This document shows positions 1 through 6,653 of a stretch of DNA of 21,615 nt, in pieces. The position numbers and the translations under genes were made by a program. Where the stretch lies: contig JAHYZZ010000002.1 of NCBI GenBank assembly GCA_019424135.1, positions 1 to 21,615 of the forward strand, given 5' to 3'. Below the pieces are notes generated by a model. That model had not been told where the DNA came from and made no database searches. It saw nothing but the letters and a program-made list of their open reading frames with translations. Source of the stretch: Lachnospiraceae bacterium (GTDB lineage: Bacteria; Bacillota; Clostridia; Lachnospirales; Lachnospiraceae). Within the stretch, counting starts at the first letter, position 1. Each line of letters starts with the position of its first letter.

Positions 1-1
1 C

Positions 2-613
2 AGCCCATATATTTCAAGGATCTGGCTGGATCATATCGAGATGCATACCGGACGAGTGGTGATACAGATTAGTATCGATGATGCTTATTATTATGAAATG
101 CTCAGCGGGCTGACCGGACTTCAAATTACAGGACAGTATGAATTGATTACTGCCATGAAACAGCTATCCCAGGCAAAAGAGGAGTACGAGGAGGTAAAGG
201 ATGCATTTACTTCTGTAAGAATGAAAGGATATGGGGTCGTAAGTCCCAGAAAGGAAGAGATTGTCCTGGACGAACCAGAAATCATCCGTCAGGGAAATAA
301 GTATGGGGTAAAAATACATTCAGAGGCTCCCTCGATTCACCTGATCCGTGCCAATATTGAGACGGAGATCGCTCCTATTGTCGGCAGTGAACAGCAGGCA
401 CAGGATCTGATTCATTACATTAAAGATGCCGGAAACAGTGAGGAAGGTATCTGGGGCACTAGCATTTTCGGAAAATCTATAGAAGAGCTTGTGATGGATG
501 GCATGAAAAATAAAATGGCCATGATCAATGAGTCCAGTCAGGAAAAGCTTCAGGATACGATGCAGAAGATTGTCAATGACAGTAATGGAGGTCTTGTCTG
601 TATCATCATCTGA
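2..613 (+). CDS. spoIVA: Stage IV sporulation protein A, C-terminal part (cut by window edge)
   Basis: SpoIVA is the ATPase that polymerises on the forespore surface and forms the basement layer of the spore coat. Only the last 203 residues are present. The frame is open from base 2, so the ATG at 41 is internal. The visible part lacks the Walker motifs, which lie in the missing N-terminal GTPase-like domain. It does hold the charged middle region and the conserved end, where the protein finishes with GGLVCIII, like the GGLICIIL-type tail I recall for Bacillus SpoIVA, a tail needed for membrane and SpoVM targeting. No clear terminator hairpin follows; the next gene starts 97 bases downstream. 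The family call is by recognition of the C-terminus and is fairly firm. The gene marks the organism as a spore former by ancestry. Confidence 0.9.
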   Translation, partial: SPYISRIWLDHIEMHTGRVVIQISIDDAYYYEMLSGLTGLQITGQYELITAMKQLSQAKEEYEEVKDAFTSVRMKGYGVVSPRKEEIVLDEPEIIRQGNKYGVKIHSEAPSIHLIRANIETEIAPIVGSEQQAQDLIHYIKDAGNSEEGIWGTSIFGKSIEELVMDGMKNKMAMINESSQEKLQDTMQKIVNDSNGGLVCIII

Positions 614-709
614 CCGTCTTCTTTAATTATTATTGCATTCTTTCGCCAAAAGAGTTAATATTGAGTTTAGTGATACAAGAATCAGAAGAAAAGAACATGG
701 AGGTACGAT

Positions 710-1180
710 ATGAAGGTAGCGATCATTACGGCGAATACAGATATATATAAAGAGAGAGAAGAAAATGAAAGCGGAGAAATCATCCGGGACATGGTGACAG
801 AGGCCGGACTGGAGATCGTTTTTATGAGGGCACTCCCGACGGACCGTAAGGTTTTGTCTACAGTCATGCAGAGAATGACAGATAATCATCTTACAGATAT
901 GATTTTGATTACTGGAGGATCGGGCTGCGGACCTCAGGATTGTACACCGGAGGCTACAAAAGATGTGATCGACCGTGAGGTACCTGGAATCGGTGAGGCT
1001 ATGCGTGCCCACACGATGCAGTTGACCAAGAGATCCATGCTCAACAGAAGTATCGCAGGGATCCGCCAGGATGTATTGATCGTAAATCTTCCTGGAAAGG
1101 CTCAGGCTGCCAGAGAAGCGCTCCATTATCTGATGCCGGAGCTGGTACATGCGGTCAGAGTGATTAAAGGAGAAATCTAG
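710..1180 (+). CDS. mogA: MogA/MoaB-family molybdopterin-binding protein, stand-alone copy
   Basis: A 156-residue single-domain MoCF protein of the MogA/MoaB family, which binds molybdopterin and adenylates it before metal insertion. Visible motifs are the glycine-rich loop ITGGSGCGPQDCTPEAT at residues 67-83 and NLPGKAQAAREAL at 126-138, which together line the molybdopterin pocket in this fold. The loop departs from the usual TTGGTGxxxRDVTPEAT: Thr is Ser, Arg is Gln and Val is Cys, whereas the second MogA domain in this window (in the gene starting at 19300) keeps the classic form. The start ATG at 710 has GGAGG at 699-703. rnhA follows one base after the stop, so the two are probably cotranscribed. 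The gene lies far from the Mo operon, so it may be a specialised or redundant paralogue. Family sure; exact role less so. Confidence 0.85.
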   Translation: MKVAIITANTDIYKEREENESGEIIRDMVTEAGLEIVFMRALPTDRKVLSTVMQRMTDNHLTDMILITGGSGCGPQDCTPEATKDVIDREVPGIGEAMRAHTMQLTKRSMLNRSIAGIRQDVLIVNLPGKAQAAREALHYLMPELVHAVRVIKGEI

Positions 1181-1181
1181 A

Positions 1182-1661
1182 ATGTTGGTCAAGATTTATA
1201 CCGATGGTGCTGCCAGAGGAAATCCAGATGGTCCGGGAGGATATGGAACAGTACTGGAATATGTGGACAGCAGAGGAAGCCTGCATACAAAAGAAATTTC
1301 GCAGGGATACCAAAAGACCACAAATAACCGGATGGAGCTTATGGCTGTTATCGCGGGTCTGGAGGCATTAAACCGACCCTGCCAGGTGGAGATCTATTCG
1401 GATTCCAAATATGTAGTAGATGCGTTTAATCAGCATTGGATTGATAGCTGGTTGAAAAAAGGATGGAAAAGGGGAAAGAATGAACCGGTAAAAAATATGG
1501 ATCTCTGGAAACGGCTTCTGGCTGCAAAAGCCCCCCATCAGGTTACTTTTTTCTGGGTGAAAGGTCACGACGGCCATCCTCAGAATGAGCGCTGTGATGA
1601 ATTGGCTACAGCGGCGGCCGATGGAGAAAATCTGATCAAAGACGAATATATTGAAAATTGA
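1182..1661 (+). CDS. rnhA: Ribonuclease HI
   Basis: RNase HI cleaves the RNA strand of RNA-DNA hybrids, removing R-loops and Okazaki primers. The protein has 159 residues, the normal length for bacterial RNase HI. All active-site residues can be placed: Asp8 in IYTDGAARGNPGG-type context, Glu52 in NNRMEL, Asp74 in YSDSKYV, His129 in VKGHDGH and Asp139 in NERCDELA. The basic handle region (GWKRGKNEPVKN, about residues 94-105) that grips the hybrid is also present, as in the E. coli type. The Shine-Dalgarno AAAGGAG lies inside the end of the upstream mogA-like gene, pointing to coupled translation. The stop codon is only about five bases from the rnpB 5' stem, so the RNase P RNA either is processed from this transcript or has a promoter inside rnhA. 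Confidence 0.96.
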   Translation: MLVKIYTDGAARGNPDGPGGYGTVLEYVDSRGSLHTKEISQGYQKTTNNRMELMAVIAGLEALNRPCQVEIYSDSKYVVDAFNQHWIDSWLKKGWKRGKNEPVKNMDLWKRLLAAKAPHQVTFFWVKGHDGHPQNERCDELATAAADGENLIKDEYIEN

Positions 1662-1666
1662 AAAAG

Positions 1667-2021
1667 AATGCAAGTAAGACAGGTAATCGCATCTGCAGAC
1701 GCCGAAAGGCAGCAGATGAGGAAAGTCCGGGCTTCATAGGGCAGGATGCCGGATAACGTCCGGTGGAGGCGACTCCAAGGAAAGTGCAACAGAAATGAAC
1801 CGCCTTCTTTAGAGAAGGTAAGGGTGGAAGGGCAGTGTAAGAGACTACCGCCCCTCTGGCAACAGAGGGGGCATATGTAAACCCCATCCGAAGCAAGACC
1901 GGATAAAGACAATGTGGCGGCCCGTCACGTCTTAGGTTGGTCGCTTGAGCCCATCGGTGACGATGGGCCTGGATAGATGATTACCCAACGACATAACCCG
2001 GCTTATCGTCTTGCTTGCATT
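1667..2021 (+). ncRNA. rnpB: RNase P RNA (M1-type, bacterial class A)
   Basis: This is the catalytic RNA of RNase P, which trims tRNA 5' leaders. The conserved core blocks can be read directly: GAGGAAAGTCCGGGCT at 1718-1733 (first half of P4/CR-I) and ACATAACCCGGCTTA at 1991-2005 (CR-V, second half of P4). The ends pair as a long P1 helix, 1667-1680 with 2008-2021, with only one G-U pair. A T-rich tract (2019-2030) follows, so P1 may double as the terminator stem or the 3' end is trimmed back. The length of about 350 nt is normal. Internal hairpins include GCCCATCGGTGACGATGGGC at 1949-1968. Ends are given to within a few bases. Confidence 0.95.
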
Positions 2022-2030
2022 TTTTATTTT
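2008..2030 (+). terminator. Probable rnpB 3' end / terminator
   Basis: The 3' strand of the RNase P P1 helix (2008-2021) runs into TTTTTTATTTT. There is no separate compact hairpin, so termination would depend on the long-range P1 helix or on another mechanism. The run overlaps the last codon and stop of the convergent pyrI gene. Confidence 0.45.
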
Positions 2031-2491
2031 GCACTTTTTTTCTTGTGGCGCATGGGCCCGTCATATTTTTCTTCACAGTATTTGCAACGATAGACTTCGT
2101 TTTCAGGATCTGTCAGCACAAATACATGATCCAACTGCTGTTCAATAGAAGTGATGCATCTTGGATTCTTGCAGCGGATCACGTTGGTGATCCTGGAAGG
2201 AAGGTGAAGACTTTTCTTAGCAACAATTTGAGAATCCTTAATGATATTCACCGTTATACTGTGGTCAATAAAACCAAGAATATCCAGATCCATAAAATCA
2301 ATGGGACATTCGATTTTCATAATATCTTTTTTCCCCATTTTACTGCTTTTTGCATTTTTGATGATTGCCACGCAGCAGTCCAGTTTATCCAGATGCAGAT
2401 ATTTATAGATATCCATACTTCTGCCGGCCTGGATATGGTCCAGCACAAAGCCTTCCTCGATGCGTCCGACAGTCAGAGTGTTCTTTACCAT
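2024..2491 (-). CDS. pyrI: Aspartate carbamoyltransferase regulatory subunit
   Basis: PyrI is the nucleotide-binding regulatory chain of aspartate transcarbamoylase, the first committed step of pyrimidine synthesis; it carries the allosteric signal of CTP/ATP to PyrB. The 155-residue length fits the family. The N-terminal half is the nucleotide-binding domain (LTVGRIEEGFVLDHI at the start). The C-terminal half is the zinc domain with Cys107, Cys112, Cys136 and Cys139 in C-x4-C and C-x2-C pairs, which matches the spacing in E. coli PyrI (109, 114, 138, 141). The start codon lies 11 bases past the pyrB stop, and the AGGAGG site overlaps that stop, so the two subunits are translationally linked. 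The stop codon (2024-2026) sits in the T-tract behind rnpB; I see no terminator on this strand. Confidence 0.97.
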   Translation of the reverse strand: MVKNTLTVGRIEEGFVLDHIQAGRSMDIYKYLHLDKLDCCVAIIKNAKSSKMGKKDIMKIECPIDFMDLDILGFIDHSITVNIIKDSQIVAKKSLHLPSRITNVIRCKNPRCITSIEQQLDHVFVLTDPENEVYRCKYCEEKYDGPMRHKKKSAK

Positions 2492-2502
2492 AATGCTTCC
2501 TC

Positions 2503-3423
2503 CTAATCAACTTTGATTTCCAACAGCGTCAGTATCAGAGCCATCCGTATATAGACGCCGTATTTTGCTTGCTTAAAATATGCAGCACGGGGATCCTTAT
2601 CTACCTCTACAGAGATTTCATTGACTCTTGGCAGAGGATGAAGTACATACATATCTTCCGGTGCCAGTTCCATTTTCTTGGCGTCCAGAATGTAGAAGTC
2701 CTTCATACGGACATAGTCCTCTTCATTGAAGAACCTTTCCTTCTGTACACGGGTCATGTAGAGAAGATCCAGTTCTGGGAGAGCATCTTCCAGACGAACC
2801 ACCTCCTCATAAGGTACATTCTGCCGGTCCAGCACATCAGAGCGGATGTAGCTTGGGAGTCTGAGCTCTTCAGGAGAGATTAAAACGAACCGGATGCCTG
2901 GATAGCGAACCAGTGCATGGATCAGAGAGTGGACAGTACGACCAAATTTTAAGTCTCCGCACAGTCCGATGGTCATGTGGTCCAGACGCCCCTTCAGGGA
3001 ACGGATCGTTAGTAGGTCTGTCAGAGTCTGAGTCGGATGTTGATGCCCGCCGTCTCCTGCATTGATCACGGGAATCTCGGAGTGCTGACATGCTACCATA
3101 GCCGCTCCTTCTTTTGGATGCCGCATGGCACAGATATCTGCATAGCAGGAAATCATACGGATAGTATCTGATACACTTTCTCCTTTTGTGGCAGAACTGG
3201 AATCTGCTGTGGAAAAACCAAGAACGTTCCCGCCCAGATTCAGCATGGCAGCTTCATGGCTTAAGCGAGTACGGGTGCTAGGTTCATAAAAAAGTGTGGC
3301 AAGTTTCTTCCCTTCACATGCGTGTGCATATTTTGCCGGATTCCTTTCAATGTCAGATGCCAGATTCATCAGCTGATCCAACTCTTCTACAGAAAAATCC
3401 AGCGGACTCATCAAATGTCTCAT
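2503..3423 (-). CDS. pyrB: Aspartate carbamoyltransferase catalytic subunit
   Basis: PyrB condenses carbamoyl phosphate with aspartate to give carbamoyl aspartate. The 306-residue length is typical. Carbamoyl-phosphate site motifs are present: STRTR at residues 49-53, SATKGES at 77-83 (loop with the catalytic Lys), and HPTQTLTD at 129-136. The aspartate-domain motifs TRVQKERF (about 224-231) and HPLPRV (262-267) are also intact. The start ATG is preceded by AAGGAGG at a spacing of about six bases. The nitroreductase gene ends 15 bases upstream, and pyrI follows, so the order is nitroreductase-pyrB-pyrI. I see no PyrR attenuator or leader just before pyrB; the only convincing promoter is ahead of the nitroreductase. 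Confidence 0.98.
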   Translation of the reverse strand: MRHLMSPLDFSVEELDQLMNLASDIERNPAKYAHACEGKKLATLFYEPSTRTRLSHEAAMLNLGGNVLGFSTADSSSATKGESVSDTIRMISCYADICAMRHPKEGAAMVACQHSEIPVINAGDGGHQHPTQTLTDLLTIRSLKGRLDHMTIGLCGDLKFGRTVHSLIHALVRYPGIRFVLISPEELRLPSYIRSDVLDRQNVPYEEVVRLEDALPELDLLYMTRVQKERFFNEEDYVRMKDFYILDAKKMELAPEDMYVLHPLPRVNEISVEVDKDPRAAYFKQAKYGVYIRMALILTLLEIKVD

Positions 3424-3438
3424 AAAAACCTCCTTAAT

Positions 3439-3975
3439 TTATAAGTATGTAAGTAGTTCTTCTACAGATCGGCGCTTTGGCGCTTCCGGATCAAGATCCG
3501 GCCAACCGACTGCGATCAGAGCGGCCAGTTCCTGGTCTTTTGGAAGATTCAATAATTTTGTGATTCCATCTTCATCCCAAATTCCCATGATTACGGTTCC
3601 AAGACCTGCATTATGGGCAGCCAGACAGAAGGTCTGGCAAGCGATGCCGGCATCGAACATCTGCCAGCGATCTCCTTTTTTCGTAGAGTAGGAGCCGTCG
3701 CGCTCAAAACCAGACTTTCCTTTTATAAATGTGACAGCAAGAAGCAAGGGAACCTGTCTGATAATATTGGAATTAAAAGAAGGGGTATAATTTTGGATAA
3801 TAGAATCAAGAATAGAAGGGTCTTCAATAGCGATGTATCTGGTAGTCTGACTGTTTTTCCAAGATGGAGAGTACGATGTGTCAGAAATCAGAGATTCTAA
3901 TAGTGAATGTTCAACAGGTGCAGCCTTAAATTTACGGATGCTCCTTCTGGTACGGATACATTCTGTCGTGTTCAT
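3439..3975 (-). CDS. Nitroreductase-family FMN oxidoreductase
   Basis: A 178-residue member of the nitroreductase superfamily, small dimeric flavoproteins that use NAD(P)H to reduce nitroaromatics, quinones or other substrates. The FMN phosphate-binding motif RTRRSIRKF lies at residues 8-16, and the C-terminal half has the usual GLGTVIMGIWDEDG stretch and an AVGWPD-type end. The substrate cannot be told from sequence. I choose the ATG at 3975 over an in-frame ATG at 4011: AGGAGGG sits just upstream of 3975, and the upstream ATG falls at the edge of the probable -10 box, so it would not be in the transcript. It is the first gene of the run leading to pyrB and pyrI, which suggests, without proving, a link to redox or pyrimidine metabolism. 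Confidence 0.9.
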   Translation of the reverse strand: MNTTECIRTRRSIRKFKAAPVEHSLLESLISDTSYSPSWKNSQTTRYIAIEDPSILDSIIQNYTPSFNSNIIRQVPLLLAVTFIKGKSGFERDGSYSTKKGDRWQMFDAGIACQTFCLAAHNAGLGTVIMGIWDEDGITKLLNLPKDQELAALIAVGWPDLDPEAPKRRSVEELLTYL

Positions 3976-4013
3976 ATAGTTTCCCTCCTGCAATATATTG
4001 AAATCTTTCATAC

Positions 4014-4042
4014 ATCATATAATAAATGTGGAAGATTTTCAA
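4014..4042 (-). promoter_or_regulatory. Sigma-A-like promoter of nitroreductase-pyrBI
   Basis: Read on the minus strand there is TTGAAA (4042-4037), a 17-base spacer, then TATGAT (4019-4014). Predicted transcription starts near 4007, giving a leader of about 30 bases before the ATG at 3975. It is the only good minus-strand promoter I find before this operon. Confidence 0.65.
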
Positions 4043-4102
4043 CGTCTGCATAAAATTTTTTCTATCATCCAAGAGAGTACAAAAGAAATGGGGATCAAAG
4101 TT

Positions 4103-4134
4103 TTGTGGATTTTGTGAGCGGTATGTACTATAAT
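4103..4134 (+). promoter_or_regulatory. Probable pheA promoter
   Basis: A perfect TATAAT -10 box lies at 4129-4134, 32 bases before the chosen pheA start. The -35 is poor: TTGTGG at 4103-4108 would need a 20-base spacer. There is no room for a T-box or long attenuator between this box and the gene. Confidence 0.5.
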
Positions 4135-4166
4135 ATGTGGTAGTTTGAAAAAAAGGAGTGCAGAAT

Positions 4167-5297
4167 ATGGCGTCATTATCAGAATTAAGAGAGCAGCTGG
4201 ACGCAGTCGATGACCAGATCGTGAAATTATTTGAAAAGCGGATGGAACTGTGCGGCCAGGTGGGAGAATATAAGATTCAGAATGGTAAAAAGGTGTTTGA
4301 CCGCCAGCGTGAGAGCCAGAAGCTTACGGATGTGGAGAGTAAGGTGTCTACAGAGTTTAATAAAAAAGGGATCCATGAACTGTATGAACAGTTGATGAGT
4401 ATGAGCCGGAAACTTCAGTACCAGCAGCTGGTAAAGGCAGGAGCTCTTGGCAGGCTTCCCTTTATCCAGGTGTCTTCCCTTCACGCTGGAAGTGCAAGAA
4501 TTGTGTTTCCGGGTACAGAAGGGGCCTATAGCCAGGCGGCAACCAGGCATTACTTTGGTGAGGACTGTAACTGTTTTTATGTACAGACATTTCGGGAAGC
4601 AATGGAAGCTATTGAAGAAGGGACAGCAGATTTTGCAGTGCTTCCGATTGAAAATTCTACGGCCGGAGCAGTAGATGAGATGTATGATCTGTTGGTAGAG
4701 TTTGAAAATTTTATCGCAGGAGAGACGGTCATTCCTATTGAGCACACGCTGGCCGGACTTCCGGGGACAGACCTTTCTGATATCCGCCGGGTTTATTCCA
4801 AGGGTGTGGCGCTCGTGCAGACATCCAGGTTTCTTGCAGAGCACAGCGACTGGCAGCAGATCAGCGTTGCTAATACGGCCATCGCAGCCCAGAAGATTCT
4901 GGAGGATCAGGATAAGACCCAGGCAGCTGTCTGCAGCGCATATGCAGCACAGGCTCACGGCCTTACTGTGCTGAAGGATCAGATCAATGATGACCCGGAT
5001 AATTCTACCCGGTTTATCATCGTTACGAATCAGAAGATTTTTCTGAAGAATGCGGACAAGATCAGTATCTGTTTCGAACTTCCCCACACCAGTGGCTCCT
5101 TGTATCATCTTTTGTCTCATTTTATTTATAATGATCTGAATATGACAAAGATTGAGTCCAGACCGGTGAAAGGAAGAAACTGGGAATATCGGTTTTTCAT
5201 CGATTTTGAAGGAAATCTTGAGGATGCGGCGGTGAAAAATGCAATCCGGGGACTGAGAGAAGAAAGCCAGAATTTGAGGATTCTGGGAAATTACTAA
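4167..5297 (+). CDS. pheA: Bifunctional chorismate mutase / prephenate dehydratase (P-protein)
   Basis: This enzyme makes phenylpyruvate from chorismate in two steps of phenylalanine synthesis. The 376 residues show three parts. Residues 1-90 are an AroQ-type helical chorismate mutase (LSELREQLDAVDDQIVKLF, then KIQNGKKVFDRQRE). Residues 110-290 are prephenate dehydratase, with PGTEGAYSQAA, LPIENSTAGAV (159-169) and the catalytic TRF at 281-283. Residues 297-376 are an ACT domain with ESRP (330-333), the phenylalanine-binding motif linked to feedback inhibition. I choose ATG 4167: the GTG at 4158 lies within the AAGGAG ribosome site itself. The DUF815 ATPase gene begins 16 bases after the stop, so both probably share a transcript. 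Confidence 0.97.
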   Translation: MASLSELREQLDAVDDQIVKLFEKRMELCGQVGEYKIQNGKKVFDRQRESQKLTDVESKVSTEFNKKGIHELYEQLMSMSRKLQYQQLVKAGALGRLPFIQVSSLHAGSARIVFPGTEGAYSQAATRHYFGEDCNCFYVQTFREAMEAIEEGTADFAVLPIENSTAGAVDEMYDLLVEFENFIAGETVIPIEHTLAGLPGTDLSDIRRVYSKGVALVQTSRFLAEHSDWQQISVANTAIAAQKILEDQDKTQAAVCSAYAAQAHGLTVLKDQINDDPDNSTRFIIVTNQKIFLKNADKISICFELPHTSGSLYHLLSHFIYNDLNMTKIESRPVKGRNWEYRFFIDFEGNLEDAAVKNAIRGLREESQNLRILGNY

Positions 5298-5313
5298 AGG
5301 AGAGAGTAGATAC

Positions 5314-6603
5314 ATGAGAATCAATGAATTAATTTTATATAAAAACATGGAGGAAGGACAGCTCCTTCAGGATATGGTTTTTTTGATGGAGGAATATCAG
5401 AATGAATATTATAATCAGGAGGATCTGACGGCACTTTTAGCGGATGTAGTCAATGGGCTTTTGGAGATGGCGGTAAGCCATGGCTTTGAGGGAAATCTTT
5501 GGCAGGATTATCTGACTTCACTTCTGACCGGAAGCGAAAATGCCTATAGTACTTCCTGCGAGATTGTCGGTAAGGTGGATGGAAGCATTAATGCGGCTGC
5601 ACTCCATGATTTTAAGATCTTTAAAGAGTTGTTTGATTATGATTTCCATGAAATGGAGGAAACGCTCCATACCAGACTGCTGTCCATGATTAGCGATTAT
5701 CAGGGAATGAGCGGACATGGAAAGGTGTTTAACCAGAGAATCCGGGACAGGATTTGCACTTTGAGTAAGAGTCTTGCCGATGCACCGGATGCAGAAGCGT
5801 TTCAGGAAAAAGTGACCGGCTTTTATCAGGAGTTTGGTGTTGGAAAGCTTGGGCTTCATAAGGCTTTTCGCGTGGAGCATACAGAGGAAGGCGTGGAAAT
5901 CGTACCGATCACGAAGATTGCCCATGTTCACCTGGATGATTTGGTGGGATATGAGATTGCAAAGAAGAAACTGGTGGAAAATACAGAGGCATTTGTCAAA
6001 GGCCGTAAGGCGAACAACTGCCTGCTGTACGGAGATGCCGGAACCGGGAAGTCTTCTTCTATCAAAGCAATCCTAAATCAGTATTATGACCAGGGACTCC
6101 GGATGATCGAGATCTATAAACATCAGTTTCAGGATCTGAATGATGTGATCGCTCAGATCAAAAACCGGAACTATAAATTTATCATTTACATGGATGATCT
6201 GTCCTTTGAGGAGTTTGAGATCGAATATAAATATCTGAAGGCAGTGATTGAAGGAGGATTAGAGAAAAAGCCGGATAACATTTTGATCTATGCCACGTCA
6301 AACAGAAGGCATCTGATTCGGGAGACTTTCCGGGACAAACAGGATCGGGATGAAGAACTGCATACCAATGACACGGTACAGGAAAAATTGTCATTGGTGG
6401 CAAGGTTCGGTGTTACCATTTATTATGGCAAGCCAGAGAAAAAAGAGTTTCAGGAAATTGTTCGTCAGCTGGCAAAAAGAAATCACATTGATATGCCAGA
6501 TGATCAACTGCTTTTAGAAGCCGGAAGATGGGAGTTAAATCATGGTGGATTGTCAGGAAGAACAGCCCAGCAATTTATCGATTACCTCTCCGGAACAAGA
6601 TAG
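5314..6603 (+). CDS. DUF815 AAA-type ATP-binding protein
   Basis: A 429-residue predicted ATPase of the DUF815 family, related to AAA+ proteins; its cellular role is not established. The N-terminal part (about 1-195) is helical, acidic and not recognisable to me. The ATPase core follows: LDDLVGYEIAKKKL (207-220), Walker A GDAGTGKSS (240-248), Walker B FIIYMDD (289-295), a sensor-like IYATSNRRH motif, and a basic LVARFGVTI segment. The end (LSGRTAQQFIDYL) is typical of the family. The start at 5314 has AAAGGAG at 5296-5302, overlapping the pheA stop. Cotranscription with pheA does not by itself indicate a function in phenylalanine synthesis. A hairpin terminator follows directly. Confidence 0.88.
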   Translation: MRINELILYKNMEEGQLLQDMVFLMEEYQNEYYNQEDLTALLADVVNGLLEMAVSHGFEGNLWQDYLTSLLTGSENAYSTSCEIVGKVDGSINAAALHDFKIFKELFDYDFHEMEETLHTRLLSMISDYQGMSGHGKVFNQRIRDRICTLSKSLADAPDAEAFQEKVTGFYQEFGVGKLGLHKAFRVEHTEEGVEIVPITKIAHVHLDDLVGYEIAKKKLVENTEAFVKGRKANNCLLYGDAGTGKSSSIKAILNQYYDQGLRMIEIYKHQFQDLNDVIAQIKNRNYKFIIYMDDLSFEEFEIEYKYLKAVIEGGLEKKPDNILIYATSNRRHLIRETFRDKQDRDEELHTNDTVQEKLSLVARFGVTIYYGKPEKKEFQEIVRQLAKRNHIDMPDDQLLLEAGRWELNHGGLSGRTAQQFIDYLSGTR

Positions 6604-6616
6604 AGGAGAACATAAG

Positions 6617-6653
6617 AAAAGCCATACTGGACGTTTAGTCCTGTATGGCTTTT
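6617..6653. terminator. Bidirectional hairpin terminator between DUF815 gene and rqcH
   Basis: AAAAGCCATACTGGAC (6617-6632) pairs with GTCCTGTATGGCTTTT (6638-6653) with a single mismatch. The arms begin with A-runs and end with T-runs, so either strand gives a stem followed by U residues. The rqcH stop codon (6635-6637) lies in the loop. Confidence 0.85.

Noticed and set aside
2015..2506. Plus-strand open frame opposite pyrI
   Set aside because: Shadow of pyrI, whose zinc-site cysteines and length are intact; it also begins in the T-tract behind rnpB.
4009..4011. Earlier start for the nitroreductase
   Set aside because: The ATG abuts the probable -10 box and precedes the predicted transcript start; the ATG at 3975 has AGGAGGG.
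4158..4160. GTG start for pheA
   Set aside because: The codon overlaps the AAGGAG ribosome site; ATG 4167 has normal spacing.
4050..4166. T-box or Phe leader ahead of pheA
   Set aside because: Only about 26 bases lie between the predicted start and the gene, with no specifier loop or terminator.
4227..5348. Long minus-strand open frame opposite pheA and the start of the DUF815 gene
   Set aside because: It lies opposite a firmly identified enzyme, its peptide looks like no known protein and it has no ribosome site. A mirror-frame artefact of the pheA codon use.
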